A DNA stretch of 64,000 bases from Notolepis coatsorum (taxonomy: Eukaryota > Chordata > Actinopteri > Aulopiformes > Paralepididae), in the NCBI GenBank assembly GCA_963971535.1, contig OZ020594.1:118765127-118829126 (forward strand), in the 5' to 3' direction. Every line of letters begins with the position of its first letter. Positions within the stretch are counted from its first letter, which is position 1. Below the pieces are notes generated by a model, which was given only the letters and a program-made list of their open reading frames with translations, ran no database searches and had not been told where the DNA came from. The translations under genes were made by a program, and so were the position numbers. Shown here one piece after another: positions 21,676 through 32,562 of this stretch.

Positions 21676-24600
21676 ATGGCCAAGTTTAACCCTCCCGACA
21701 ACTTTGATTTCACTCGCCCAGAACTGTGGCCGGAGTGGAGGCAACGGTTCCAGCGCTACCGGCTAGCCACAAAACTAGACAGGGAGGATGGACCTGTGCA
21801 GGTTAGCACGTTGCTATATGCGCTCGGCAAGGAGGCTGAGCAAGTTTTCAACACGTTGCATTTCGAGGTACGGGAGGACGTTGATGACAAGGACAACTAT
21901 GTGATTGTGTTGGACAAGTTGAATCGTTATTTCACTCCGAAAGTAAACATTATCCACGAACGTGCTCGTTTTTACCTCCGCTCGCAAAAGAGGGGCGAGT
22001 CTGCGGAGGAATACATCCGGACGCTCTACGAGCTGGCCGAGACCTGTCAGTTTGGTCCGGTGAAGATAGAAAATATTCGGGATAAACTGGTGATAGGAAT
22101 CCTGGATAAAGAGATGTCAGAAAAGCTACAATTAATGGCAGATCTGACGCTGGAGAAAGCCATCGAGATGGTGAGACAGTCTGAGCAGATAAAGGGGCAA
22201 ATTAGCCAACAGTCTAGAGCGGGCTTGGCAGATGCAGCATTCCTCAGTGAGGTCACACACAGCTGTTGTAACTGCGGAGATACTACATTCCTGAGTGAGG
22301 TCAGACACAATGCGCGCGCTGCGCCTTTCCAACAAAACAGAGGGCGGGGAAGAGCGCGGGGCAGTGGCGGCTTCCAAGCAGCAGGGCATCGCGATGGTGG
22401 TGCTACAGGAACGAAGTGTTTTAGGTGTGGAAGGGACCACCCGAACAACGTGCAGTGTCCAGCCAGGCAGGCAAAGTGCAGACACTGCCAGAAGATTGGA
22501 CATTTTGCCGCCGTGTGCCGCTCTGCAAGAGTGAATGAGCTGACAACAATGGAGCAGCAGGATGACAGTTACAGTGAAGGACACTTCCTTGGTGAGATAA
22601 AAACAAAATACCTCTACGTGACAGATTCCAATAGGCCATGGACTGTTGAACTGAACGTCTGTGACACTCCTCTCACTTTCAAAATTGACACTGGTGCAGA
22701 CGCCAGTGTGATTTCAGATGACACCTACCATCAGCTCAAACACCTGCCCCAGTTATCCAGTGACTTCACAGCTTTCGACAGCCCCGGAGGTAGACTTGAA
22801 TGTCTAGGACTGTTCACTACCACATCTAAGTACAAGGGCCGGCAATATAAGTTCAACATCCATGTGATTAAGACAGCAAATGGCAGCAACCTGTTAGGCC
22901 GTGATGTTGCGGTGGCAATGGGACTGGTGAAGAGAGTGGAGGAGGTACAGGGCACATTCGGGGCGGATCTGGGCCTCTTGAAAATAAAACCTGTGAGAAT
23001 ATGCCTGCGGGACGATGCTGTCCCATACAGCATTAACACAGCGAGGAGAGTGTCTGCTCCTCTGCTTCCCAAAGTCAAGAAGGAGCTGGAGAGGATGCTC
23101 AAGATGCTCAAGTGCATAGAGGAGATCAGTGAGCCAACAGAGTGGTGTGCTCCCATGGTTCCAGTCCCCAAGAAAACTGATGAGGTGAGGATCTGTGTTG
23201 ATCTAAAACGACTGAACGTGGCTGTGAAGAGGGAGAGATATGTTCTGCCCACCATAGATGACATATTACCAAAGCTGGCGGAGTCTCGAGTGTTCTCCCT
23301 ACTCGACGCGGAAAGTGGTTTCTGGCAAATTCCACTAGAGAGAGAAACCGCTAAACTGACCACATTCATCACCCAAGTGGGTAGATTTTTTTTTAAGCGG
23401 CTTCCTTTCGGGATCTCCAGTGCACCGGAGATCTTTCAGAGAGAAATGTCTCGGCTGTTCAGAGGCCAAGAGGGAGTGGAGGTGTACATGGACGACATCC
23501 TTGTCCATGGTACAGATGATAAGGAGCACGAGGGGAGACTCCAGAATGTTCTGCGTATCCTGGAGAGTGCAGGTCTAAAGCTCAACGACAAGAAGTGCGT
23601 TCTGCGCCAAAGGCAGCTGAGCTACTTGGGGCATCGAATTGACAGTGAGGGCATCCAGCCTGACCCCTCAAAAGTAAGCGCCATCACAGAGCTACAGCCA
23701 CCAAGTGACGTGCCAGGCTTAAGAAGGTTCCTAGGCATGGTCCATTATCTCGGGCGCTTCTTGCCTAACTTATCGGAAGTGATAAAGCCACTCAACGACC
23801 TGCTGAAGTGCGAGGCTGTGTGGATGTGGGACGCAGCACAAGACAACGCATTCCACAAGGTAAAGCAACTCCTCTCCACCGCACCTACACTGGCATTCTA
23901 TGATGTAAACAAACCTACCATAGTGAGTTCAGATGCAAGCAGCTACGGGCTGGGCAGTGTACTGCTACAGAGACACTCAGATGGACTGAAACCAGTTGCA
24001 TTCTGTTCAAGGACACTAATTGATGCTGAGAAGCGCTACGCGCAAATAGAGAAGGAGTGTTTAGCTGCTGTTTGGGCCTGTGAACGATTTTCCACTTACC
24101 TCTATGGCCTAGACAGCTTCATAGTCCATACAGACCATAAACCGCTGGTCCCTTTGATCAACAACAAGGACCTCGATAGAGTTCCCCTGCGGTGCCAACG
24201 ATTGCTGATGCGTCTGATGAAGTACAACCCCATTGCAGAGTACGTGCCTGGGAAAACACTGACAGTAGCTGACACACTTTCCAGGCAGCCATTGTCTGTA
24301 ATTCTGAGTGAAGTGTCAGAACTAACCTCTGATGTTTCAGCGTTCGAGGACGCAGCTCATGCAGCGTGGCCAGTGTCGCCATCCAAACTGGACCGGATCA
24401 AGCAGGAGACGAGCGTAGACTACGACCTTCTGGTGGTGAGCAGACTGATCACAGATGGATGGCCGAAGCATGTGAGCAGTGTACCAGCACAAGGCAAAGC
24501 ATATCACCACTGCTGTAACAGCCTGTCATTATCAAAGGGTCTTGTGCTGTACGGAGACCGCATCGTTATTCCTCACAGTATGAGGAAAGAGATACTCAAC

Positions 24601-25890
24601 CGGTTGCATGACGGGCACCAGGGCATCACCAAGTGCAGGGAACGGGCACGCATGAGTGTGTGGTGGCCCGGGCTGGAGAGAGAGGTCCAGGAACTGGTGA
24701 CAAAATGTCCCGAGTGCATGCAGGTCAGACCTACACAGAGGAAGGAGCCTCTGATTACAACGCCACTACCACAGAGGCCCTGGCAGGCGATCGGGGCGGA
24801 CATCTGTGAGTACGAGAAAGAAAACTACTTGGTAGTTGTTGACTATTATTCTCGCTACATAGAAATAGCTCATCTACCAAATATGAAGAGTGAGACCACA
24901 ATTGCTCGTCTGAAAAATATCTTCGCCAGGTGGGGTTGTCCAGATGAGCTTCACACTGATAATGCTAAACAGTTCACGAGCAAGATGTTTGAGAGTTTCA
25001 CTGTGACATATGACTTTAAACTCATCACCTCTAGTCCTCACTATCCTCAGGCCAACGGTGGGGCTGAGAGAGCAGTGCAGACTGCGAAGAGGATCCTACA
25101 GCAGGATGACCCGTTTCTGGCTCTCATGAGCTACAGAGCTACACCAATACAAGCCACGGGTGCCAGTCCTGCACAGCTGATGATGGGCCGCCAGATCAAG
25201 ACGACGGTGCCTACAGTCGATAGAGTGCTGTTGCCTGTGTGGCCCGACTTCGCTAAGGTGCGTGAAGCTGACGCCAGGGCGAAAAGGAGCTACAGGCATG
25301 CTTACAACCGACGCTATGGTGCCAGAGCACTTCCACCTCTCAGGCCAGGGCAGAGCATGGCAGTGAAACTCGATGGTGAGTCCGGCTGGACGACAGCAGC
25401 AACGGTTCAGCAGCCACACTCAGCTCCGAGGTCCTATCTGATCCAGACAGACCACGGAACCTTGCGGATGAACAGGCGCCACCTACGACCTACATTCCTT
25501 CCTGGAGAGGCAGAGGACATGCAGGCGAGCGAGCAACCATTGCCACCCCAGCTTACACCTCCGAGTGACGTCACGCCGCTCTGCACCCCGTCCTATCTGG
25601 AGCGGAGGAAAGCCATGGTGATCGACGACGACGACGTAGACGACGAGATCATCATCGGGGTTTCGGCTCTTGGAGGGGCCGTGTCACCTGCTAGGGAGCC
25701 TGCTTCCCCTGTTCGTGAGACTGTCTCTTGGAGGGCCGTGTCACCTGCTAGGGAGCCTGTTTCCCCTGTTCGTGAGACTGTCCCGGCGCCGGCAGGGCCT
25801 GAGAATCGTCTTCCAGAACCAGCTCGGGTGACTTCCAGGGGCAGAGTCATCCGTCCACCTGAGAGATTTAAAGACTTTGTGTGTTATTAG
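21676..25890 (+). CDS. Mag-type gag-pol polyprotein (transposon)
   Basis: About 1404 residues from an ATG 26 bp after the LTR. Domains by residue: gag about 1-190; zinc knuckles about 250-285 (CFRCGRDHPNNVQC and CRHCQKIGHFAAVC); aspartic protease at about 340 (IDTGADASVIS); reverse transcriptase about 460-650 with YMDDIL; RNase H about 740-860 (SSDASSYGLGSV); integrase zinc finger about 970-1010 (H..H..C..C) and DDE core about 1030-1190; then a proline-rich tail with a short duplicated motif (SPAREP..SPVRET). Function: self-replication of the retrotransposon in the host cell. It is not a host gene. Confidence 0.95.
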   Translation: MAKFNPPDNFDFTRPELWPEWRQRFQRYRLATKLDREDGPVQVSTLLYALGKEAEQVFNTLHFEVREDVDDKDNYVIVLDKLNRYFTPKVNIIHERARFYLRSQKRGESAEEYIRTLYELAETCQFGPVKIENIRDKLVIGILDKEMSEKLQLMADLTLEKAIEMVRQSEQIKGQISQQSRAGLADAAFLSEVTHSCCNCGDTTFLSEVRHNARAAPFQQNRGRGRARGSGGFQAAGHRDGGATGTKCFRCGRDHPNNVQCPARQAKCRHCQKIGHFAAVCRSARVNELTTMEQQDDSYSEGHFLGEIKTKYLYVTDSNRPWTVELNVCDTPLTFKIDTGADASVISDDTYHQLKHLPQLSSDFTAFDSPGGRLECLGLFTTTSKYKGRQYKFNIHVIKTANGSNLLGRDVAVAMGLVKRVEEVQGTFGADLGLLKIKPVRICLRDDAVPYSINTARRVSAPLLPKVKKELERMLKMLKCIEEISEPTEWCAPMVPVPKKTDEVRICVDLKRLNVAVKRERYVLPTIDDILPKLAESRVFSLLDAESGFWQIPLERETAKLTTFITQVGRFFFKRLPFGISSAPEIFQREMSRLFRGQEGVEVYMDDILVHGTDDKEHEGRLQNVLRILESAGLKLNDKKCVLRQRQLSYLGHRIDSEGIQPDPSKVSAITELQPPSDVPGLRRFLGMVHYLGRFLPNLSEVIKPLNDLLKCEAVWMWDAAQDNAFHKVKQLLSTAPTLAFYDVNKPTIVSSDASSYGLGSVLLQRHSDGLKPVAFCSRTLIDAEKRYAQIEKECLAAVWACERFSTYLYGLDSFIVHTDHKPLVPLINNKDLDRVPLRCQRLLMRLMKYNPIAEYVPGKTLTVADTLSRQPLSVILSEVSELTSDVSAFEDAAHAAWPVSPSKLDRIKQETSVDYDLLVVSRLITDGWPKHVSSVPAQGKAYHHCCNSLSLSKGLVLYGDRIVIPHSMRKEILNRLHDGHQGITKCRERARMSVWWPGLEREVQELVTKCPECMQVRPTQRKEPLITTPLPQRPWQAIGADICEYEKENYLVVVDYYSRYIEIAHLPNMKSETTIARLKNIFARWGCPDELHTDNAKQFTSKMFESFTVTYDFKLITSSPHYPQANGGAERAVQTAKRILQQDDPFLALMSYRATPIQATGASPAQLMMGRQIKTTVPTVDRVLLPVWPDFAKVREADARAKRSYRHAYNRRYGARALPPLRPGQSMAVKLDGESGWTTAATVQQPHSAPRSYLIQTDHGTLRMNRRHLRPTFLPGEAEDMQASEQPLPPQLTPPSDVTPLCTPSYLERRKAMVIDDDDVDDEIIIGVSALGGAVSPAREPASPVRETVSWRAVSPAREPVSPVRETVPAPAGPENRLPEPARVTSRGRVIRPPERFKDFVCY

Positions 25891-26281
25891 ACATGTGGCT
25901 TGCCTCAATGGAGCAGAATAACCTCCGGCAGCTACAGAGGTGACTGGGTTGTCTACCCCATACCCTCAGTAAAAAAAAAAAAAAAATAACACACAATGTT
26001 GGTTTATGTTCTATTGTGACTTTCTCTGTTAAAAGAAAAGGGGGAAAAGGGGAAAGGAAGTATTGTTATTATGACACTTTGGTTAATGGCACTTTTCTAT
26101 TTATTATTATAGCACTTTGATTAATGGCACTTTTCTATTTAAAAAGAATGAACTGATTGATATTGTGGTTACAGTATTACCTTGCACTTCTAAGAGCTCA
26201 GATTATTTGCTCGTTTGAGAGGACACTGCACTAATTTTGTATTCAACAGTATACACTGTCTCTGACTCAAAGAAGGGGAGA

Positions 26282-26495
26282 TGTCATGTGAATGAATGTA
26301 CTGGAAGTACAATTGTGTGTGTGTCTCTAAGACCAGACCATATTAGGCGCTCATGCGCCGGAAGTAGTTAATTCCATGTATGCTACCGAAACAACGCTGT
26401 GTGGAAGTGTCTACGAGAAGGATAATAAACACCACAACCTATGGAGTTAAAGCAAGTCGTCAAGAGTGTTTATTATATCGGTCATAACTTGAACA
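26282..26495 (+). repeat. 3-prime LTR of the Mag-type element
   Basis: Partner of 21437-21650, same length, no differences noticed. Confidence 0.95.
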
Positions 26496-26627
26496 GTGTG
26501 TGCGGCGCCGGGTGTTTCATTCATTCGGTTAAAGTGTAAGTCTAGCTCTCTCTCGTTCGTTTGTATTACCGGTGTGTTAATAAATGTTTGTCTTGTAGTG
26601 TGCAACAGCCAGCATTTAATATACTAA

Positions 26628-26831
26628 GGTTCTTGAACTGCTGTCATGCTTTGTTATTCATTGTGTAATTTCTATGTAGGTTCTTGAACTGCTGTCATGC
26701 TTTGTTATTCATTGTGTAATTTCTATGTAGGTTCTTGAACTGCTGTCATGCTTTGTTATTCATTGTGTAATTTCTATGTAGGTTCTTGAACTGCTGTCAT
26801 GCTTTGTTATTCATTGTGTAATTTCTATGAC
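26628..26831 (+). repeat. 51-bp tandem repeat, 4 units
   Basis: Four near-perfect units beginning GGTTCTTGAACTGCTGTCATG and ending ATTTCTATGTA. Non-coding. Confidence 0.9.
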
Positions 26832-27069
26832 AGGTGGTGGTCCTTGTCAACAGGTGGTCACTGTTTTAGCTACTTCAGGTTAGGGTGTAGTGTGGATTCA
26901 GTCTGTCTCTCTTTGCTTATTTATACATTGTGATAACTCTATTTTGTATGAAATTCAACTTACTCTTTCTTATATTATAGCATTCAATAAAGATAATTAT
27001 ATTAAATATAATTGCTTTGTCTGTCTGTTATATGCCCTAAGCCTCATGGTTACATGTTAAATAAAGTGT

Positions 27070-27525
27070 TCATCCCCACCGCATGTATATATTCCCTCCC
27101 CGCTGTATGTATATTTCTCTCCCACCCACCCCCTCCTAATGTACAGTCCCCTCCCCATCATATGTATATACTCTGTCAGGATCTAGGGGTAACAGTACTG
27201 TATATTTGAATACCGTTTATGTCACAAATGTATCAGTACTAAATACCTGTATGTCCCTATGCCATAAATGTCATGTATGTTGTGTATGTCATAAATGTCT
27301 ATATGAATTGAAAATGGGGGACCCTGATGTAAACAAGACAAACGTCTTTCTTAGGTCTACATCCCCTTAACAATTGTGTGTATTGAGCCGTACTGTATTG
27401 TACCCATTCTGCAATCTGTTAATAAAGTTTTCATTCATTCATTCATTCATTCATTCATTCATTCATTCATTCATTCATTCATTCATTCATTCATTCATTC
27501 ATTCATTCATTCATTCACGTGAGTG
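27070..27525 (+). mobile_element. LINE-A 3-prime UTR fragment with long (ATTC)n tail
   Basis: 5-prime truncated in the UTR, conserved tail core at 27304-27430, then more than 20 ATTC units. Confidence 0.9.
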
Positions 27526-27529
27526 ACGA

Positions 27530-28050
27530 AGTAAGAGTATCTCATGAGACGCATCCGGAACCGCTGTATCCTGTACTCTGACAGACCTTTTAACATAGCC
27601 TATCATTTTCTACACATGTTTTCCTATCTAGAAACACTGGTTAAGAATATATTTCCAGGGGGTGCATGATAGTATCCGCTTTCCTACTCAACTAATTAGT
27701 AAAAATGTGATTATTTTGTATTGATGGCACAGATTTGCATAGGCTACTACTTGCATAGAAACATGTGATCACTCTAGGGATAGTGTTATTGTGATCTTTG
27801 ACCCTCAAAACATGGGTCTAGACACCTAATCTGTTCAGTTATCTGCAATATTGGCTGAGAATCATGAAAAAAAAAAATTTGCGATTTTTTGATAATTGCG
27901 TCCTTAATTTGCATATAAATTATACATGGGACACTCTAACAACTTGTTAACATAGCCTATCATTTTTTTCACCTTTTTTCCATTCTAGAAAGTCTGGTTA
28001 GAAGTATATTTCCGGGGGGTGCATGATACCCCCCTCTATCTACTAGAGTA
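27530..28050 (+). repeat. Low-copy segment, right-arm copy of 17746-18240
   Basis: Contains the two diverged direct repeats ending in GGGGGTGCATGATA. Non-coding. Confidence 0.75.
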
Positions 28051-28057
28051 GACTATA

Positions 28058-28315
28058 TGAATTGAAAATGGGGGACCCTGATGTAAACAAGACGAAAGTC
28101 TTTCTCTGGTCTGCATCCCCTTAACAATTGTGTGTATTGAGCCGTACTGTATTGTACCCATTCTGCAATCTGTTAAATAAAGTTTTCATTCATTCATTCA
28201 TTCATTCATTCATTCATTCATTCATTCATTCATTCATTCATTCATTCATTCATTCATTCATTCATTCATTCATTCATTCATTCATTCATTCATTCATTCA
28301 TTCATTCATTCGTTC
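28058..28315 (+). mobile_element. LINE tail with (ATTC)n, unoccupied target of the Gypsy element
   Basis: Conserved tail core followed by about 33 ATTC units. GTATTGTACCCATTCTGC is unbroken here, whereas the same site in the left arm holds the 5.5-kb Gypsy element. Confidence 0.9.
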
Positions 28316-28740
28316 GTTCAGTGCTTACACAGGCTTTGATTTACTTAAATGCTGCTAGTTTAATGGCGGAACTAATGTTGAAGCCCAGTCCACAGTGTCC
28401 GGGGACGTTTTATGCCGACGCACGCGTGTCAAAATCTCCGCGTATTTAAGAGATAGTTTCACTTCTTCTTGTAAAGAGATAGTTTAACTTCTTCTTGTAA
28501 AGAGTTCCTAAGATCAATAGAATAGAATAGAATGATCTTTATTGTCATTGTTACAAGGTCAAGAAGATGATACAGTCCCCATAATGTCCTCTCTTATTGC
28601 AGCAGCCAATAAGGTCAGTACCAATCTCGACCTCGAGGCTCCGAGTCTGCAGCTCGACCCTACTCAATAAGGTACGTTTTTGGTGTTGTGGTTGTTAGCT
28701 ATGTGTAGGCCCAAGCCATGGAGCTAAAGTGCTAACTCAA
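28316..28740 (+). repeat. Low-copy segment, right-arm copy of 11676-12009
   Basis: Differs from the left-arm copy by a duplicated TTTCACTTCTTCTTGTAAAG-type stretch near 28450-28500 and by a 49-bp segment (28616-28664) bracketed by the 9-bp direct repeat CAATAAGGT. Confidence 0.75.
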
Positions 28741-28870
28741 TGTTTACTTGTTGTTAACGGGCTCGGAGAGGAAACATCCAGCCTTCGGAGCCACGACCAT
28801 CCACACAGTACTTACTGCAAATCCGGAACGAAAGAAATTACCCCCGGCAGGCAAGTGTAATAAGAGATCA

Positions 28871-28924
28871 ATGTTTTTATTATACCTGCTCATGTCGGGT
28901 GACATTCATCAGAACCCTGGTCCC
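28871..28924 (+). other. 2A-like ribosome-skipping motif (GDIHQNPGP)
   Basis: The canonical 2A core is D-V/I-E-x-N-P-G-P, and the peptide bond before the last proline is skipped during translation. Here it is D-I-H-Q-N-P-G-P, with His in place of Glu. It directly follows a short hydrophobic leader (MFLLYLLM), as in 2A motifs known from some other LINEs. If active, it would release an 17-residue leader from the rest of the protein. Confidence 0.7.
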
Positions 28925-29671
28925 GTAATGACACGGAACCAGAGACTACAGTCAAATCTGCTGACCCAAGAAGCAGCAGCCAGCACAACAGATCAACGGC
29001 TACCCACACATACTGCGGCTAACGACATGATCAACGGCAACATTCCTCCTCTGCCACCCCTGCAAAAGAACCCACGAGAGGCCACAGCGAGAGGGAAGGA
29101 ACCGGGGTTCACAACCGAGGCGCCCAGCACGTCGCGGGGACAAAACAGCGAGGCATCGCTCCTCACACCGGCGCCGGAGATCAACAGCATCCACGCAATT
29201 GACGCTTCAGCCAGCAGTTGCACCAGCCGACCAGCAAGCGGCGACATACCCTCACAGAAGCCCCAGCGGACTCGGCGAGTGGCTAAAGGGAGAGCGGCGC
29301 GGGACATCGAGACCACCAAGGACCCGACGGTTAGCTTGGCTGGCCCCGCCAAGGCCGCCATGCCAGCAAGTCTACCCGGGCCGAGGCCAGGACAAAAGGC
29401 ACCCCCCCTCCCCCACAATGGAGTACAATCAGACATATCTGTAATCAACCAGCCCCCCCCCCCCCACATCGCGGGCTTTCACACAAAGGAATACAGACAC
29501 CAGCAAAGGACAAAGCATCACCCCTCCCCCCCCTCCCCACCCACGGCACAAACAGCAACAACGCCCCCCCTCCCCCCACCACAGGACAGGACACAATTGA
29601 ACAGAGTTACCTCAACTGTGACGACGTCAATCTTATTACAAGCAAAAATGGACTTCACATATTTCATCTGA
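28871..29671 (+). CDS. LINE-A N-terminal frame: 2A-like leader plus proline-rich linker
   Basis: From ATG 28871 the protein opens with about eight hydrophobic residues and then SGDIHQNPGP, followed by a basic, Pro/Ser/Thr-rich region without a known fold. An earlier in-frame ATG-less extension reaches 28748. The frame that encodes the endonuclease is open from 29287 and overlaps this one to 29671. The switch most likely lies in the C-runs at 29401-29465, where a one- or two-base change would move frames. In relatives the 2A-linker-endonuclease order is a single polyprotein, so this copy probably has one frameshift. Confidence 0.6.
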   Translation: MFLLYLLMSGDIHQNPGPVMTRNQRLQSNLLTQEAAASTTDQRLPTHTAANDMINGNIPPLPPLQKNPREATARGKEPGFTTEAPSTSRGQNSEASLLTPAPEINSIHAIDASASSCTSRPASGDIPSQKPQRTRRVAKGRAARDIETTKDPTVSLAGPAKAAMPASLPGPRPGQKAPPLPHNGVQSDISVINQPPPPHIAGFHTKEYRHQQRTKHHPSPPSPPTAQTATTPPLPPPQDRTQLNRVTSTVTTSILLQAKMDFTYFI

Positions 29672-32562
29672 ATACAAATAGCCTGAGACCGAAACTGGCT
29701 GAAATCAAACAGTTGTTTTTAAACGGTAAGGCTAACATATTGTGTTTCACAGAAACAAAATTAGACTCATCTGTACAGGATCCAGAGATTGAAATTGAAA
29801 ACTACTCAATAGTCAGGAGGGATAGGAACCAGTATGGAGGTGGCGTCTGTGTGTATATACACAAGGATACCAAATACATCAACCGTACTGACCTTAACCA
29901 TGATGAAATTGAAACTGTTTGGATTGAAATCTTATTAGACAGGGCGAAACCGGTACTAGTAGGCACAATCTATAGACCACCAGAACAGAGTGGGTTTTAT
30001 GACACACTTGATGGGTGTTTAGCTGGGGTGGAGGGGGTAGAAAAAATTCTTATTGGGGACTGGAACACGGATATGCTGCGTAAATCAGCACCCGTCTTCA
30101 AGGCCTTCAGTAGATTTTCTGACCTGCACGGTTTCAGCCAGCTAATCACACAACCCACAAGGGTATGCGATTCGACACAAACCACCATTGACCTCATTTT
30201 GACCTCTGACAAGTCCATGATCTCCAGTAAAGGGGTGATAGCATGCGGGTTAAGTGATCATTATATGATTTTCTGTACCCGCAAAAAGCTAAAACAGAAG
30301 GCCGGCTGTCACAAAACAGTCACATCTAGAGACCTCAAAACTTACTCTAGAGAGGCCTTTAACCTAGAACTGGGGAGCTTGGACTGGTCAGATGAGCTCA
30401 GTGGTACACAGGTTGAAGAAACATGGCTTGGATTCAAAACCAAATTCACAGCAATACTCAACAACATGGCACCGATAAGAACCACCAGGGTTAAAAATCG
30501 CGCTGAGGCATGGATGCACACTGAAATACTGGCCGCTATGAAAACCAGAGACAAAAAATGCTCTGAACTTCATAAAAGTCAGACAAAGCTTTCCAAAAGC
30601 TCAAACAGTGAACTCCAAGCCCACGTGGTTGAACTAAAAATCCAAAGAAACAGACTAAGAAATGACGTAAACACCATGATCAGAACCGCAAAAAGAAATT
30701 TCATCAACGACAAAACTGAGGAAAACAAAAACAAACCCCGCGAACTTTGGAAATTACTCAATAATCAACTAGGCTGCAGTAAAAAACTTAAAACCAGATT
30801 CTCAAACATAAACATAAAGACGGACAACACGCTCATCACAGACAAGCTGGATGTAGCCAATTACTTAAACATCTTCTTCACAAACATAGCCACAACACTG
30901 GTAAACAAACTACCCTCCCACTCAGGGCATTATGGGGTAGAACACATAGTAGCATACTACAAAAACCTAGGGGTCCACAAAGACGACTTCAAACTTGAAA
31001 TGGTAACAACCGATGAGGTACTCAAAAAATTGAGCGCCCTCCAACCTAACAAGGCCACTGGCCATGACAACATCCCCTCCAAATTCCTCAGAGACGCAGC
31101 AGCCGCCATCACCCCAGTCATCACACACATAATAAACCTCTCTATAAAACAGGGGCACGTCCCCAAGGACTTCAAAATTGCGAGAGTGACCCCTCTACAC
31201 AAAAAGGGCAGCAAATTAGACCCAGGCAACTACCGCCCTGTTTCTATTCTTACCTCCATCTCGAAAGTCATGGAGAAAATAGTCTACGAACAGGTCGAAA
31301 AGTACCTGGCGGAAAAAAACCTAATCTACGAATTCCAATCTGGCTTCAGAACGTCCCACTCCACTGACACATGCCTCCTCTATTTGAACGACCACATCAA
31401 ACAAGAGGTGGACGCTGGCAAATACTGCGGCATGGTCATGCTGGACCTACAAAAGGCCTTCGACACTGTCAATCACTCCATTCTAATGGACAAGCTAAAA
31501 GCAATTGGTTTTGATAGCCTATCAGTGAGCTGGATGCAATCCTACCTGGAGGGGAGAGAACAGATGGTAGAGGTAAACGGTACTCTATCCCCCCCCCTCA
31601 CAGTGAGCTGTGGTGTTCCACAAGGAAGCATACTAGGACCGCTACTCTTCCTAATTTATGCAAATGACATGTCGTCAGCCTGTGACTGCAACTTGTTCCT
31701 GTTTGCGGACGACTCAGCCCTGCTGGTCTCTGACAAGAACAAATTGCAGGTTGAAAAAACCCTCAGCACGGAACTAGGCAAAATCTGCATATGGCTCGCT
31801 GATAACAAACTATCATTACACATGGGCAAAACAGAGTCCATTCTCTTCGGTTCAAATAACAAACTCAGCAAGACCGACGGCTTCTCAGTTACAGTGGGTG
31901 ACAATATTGTCACAAGGAAAGACGAAATTACCTACCTGGGTTCCATCCTAGAGGCAAATCTTTCCTGTGACAAAATGGCATCCAATGTAATAAAAAAAGT
32001 CAACCAACGAACTAGATTCTTGTACCGGATCTCCTCTCTGGTAAACAAGAATACCCTGAGGACTCTGGCAGGAGCACTCATTCAAGGGTACTATGACTAT
32101 GCGTGCACCTCATGGTACCAAAGCACCTCAAAGGCGCTTAAAACAAAATTACAAACATCACAAAACAAACTGGTCAGACTACTACTTGACCTGAACCCCA
32201 GAACCCACCTCACCCCTGCCCACTTTGCCAACCTAGGATGGCTTAGAGTAGACGACAGAGTACAGCAACTTGCAATGGGCCTGGTCTACAAGATACACTA
32301 TACGACCGGGGTGCCCATGTACATGTCAAAATACTTCCCAAAGGTCAGTGAATACCACAACCACTACACCAGAGGAAGCTCAACAAATCATGTTAAACCC
32401 AGATTCGGCTCAAACAAGGGACTAAACACGTTTCGCAATTATGCCACAACAATGTGGAACGCCCTACCCAAAGCTGTAAAGGAATGTGAATCCCTGCCCA
32501 CATTCAAAACCGCCCTTAAAGAGCACCTACGGGAGGCTGCAATTCGAAACTGGCCACCGTAA
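29287..32562 (+). CDS. LINE-A ORF2: endonuclease and reverse transcriptase
   Basis: The recognisable protein starts near 29620 (LHIFHLNTNSLRPKL) and runs uninterrupted for about 980 residues. Endonuclease motifs: TETKLD, IYRPPE, GDWNTD, SDH (30253). Reverse transcriptase motifs: PLHKKG, NYRPVS, SGFRTSHST, LDLQKAFDTVNH, GVPQGSILGPLLF and the catalytic FADDS (near 31705). A C-terminal domain ends in SLPTFKTALKEHLREA. All catalytic residues are present, so the enzyme could be functional. The start codon is not certain because of the upstream frame change. Confidence 0.9.

Larger units (their letters stand above)
21437..26495 (+). mobile_element. Ty3/Gypsy, Mag-type LTR retrotransposon, looks whole
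   Basis: A 5059-bp element with two 214-bp LTRs (TG...CA) that look identical, flanked by GTGTG on both sides as a possible 5-bp target duplication. TGGTGTCAGAAGT immediately after the 5-prime LTR fits a tRNA-Leu primer site. A purine tract (AAAGAAGGGGAGA) precedes the 3-prime LTR. Gag and pol share one long frame, as in Mag/SURL relatives. Identical LTRs imply a very recent insertion. No envelope. Confidence 0.95.

Noticed and set aside
25593-25850. Minus-strand frame within the Mag-type element
   Set aside because: It is a shadow of the plus-strand polyprotein tail.
28128-28358. A recurring small open frame starting MCVLSRTVLYPFCNLL (also at 33073, 39566 and on the minus strand at 41899)
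   Set aside because: It lies in the LINE 3-prime tail and recurs only because the tail does.
29199-29444. Alternative open frames on both strands inside the LINE-A linker
   Set aside because: The GC-rich, proline-rich composition leaves all frames open, and only the 2A-bearing frame has motif support.
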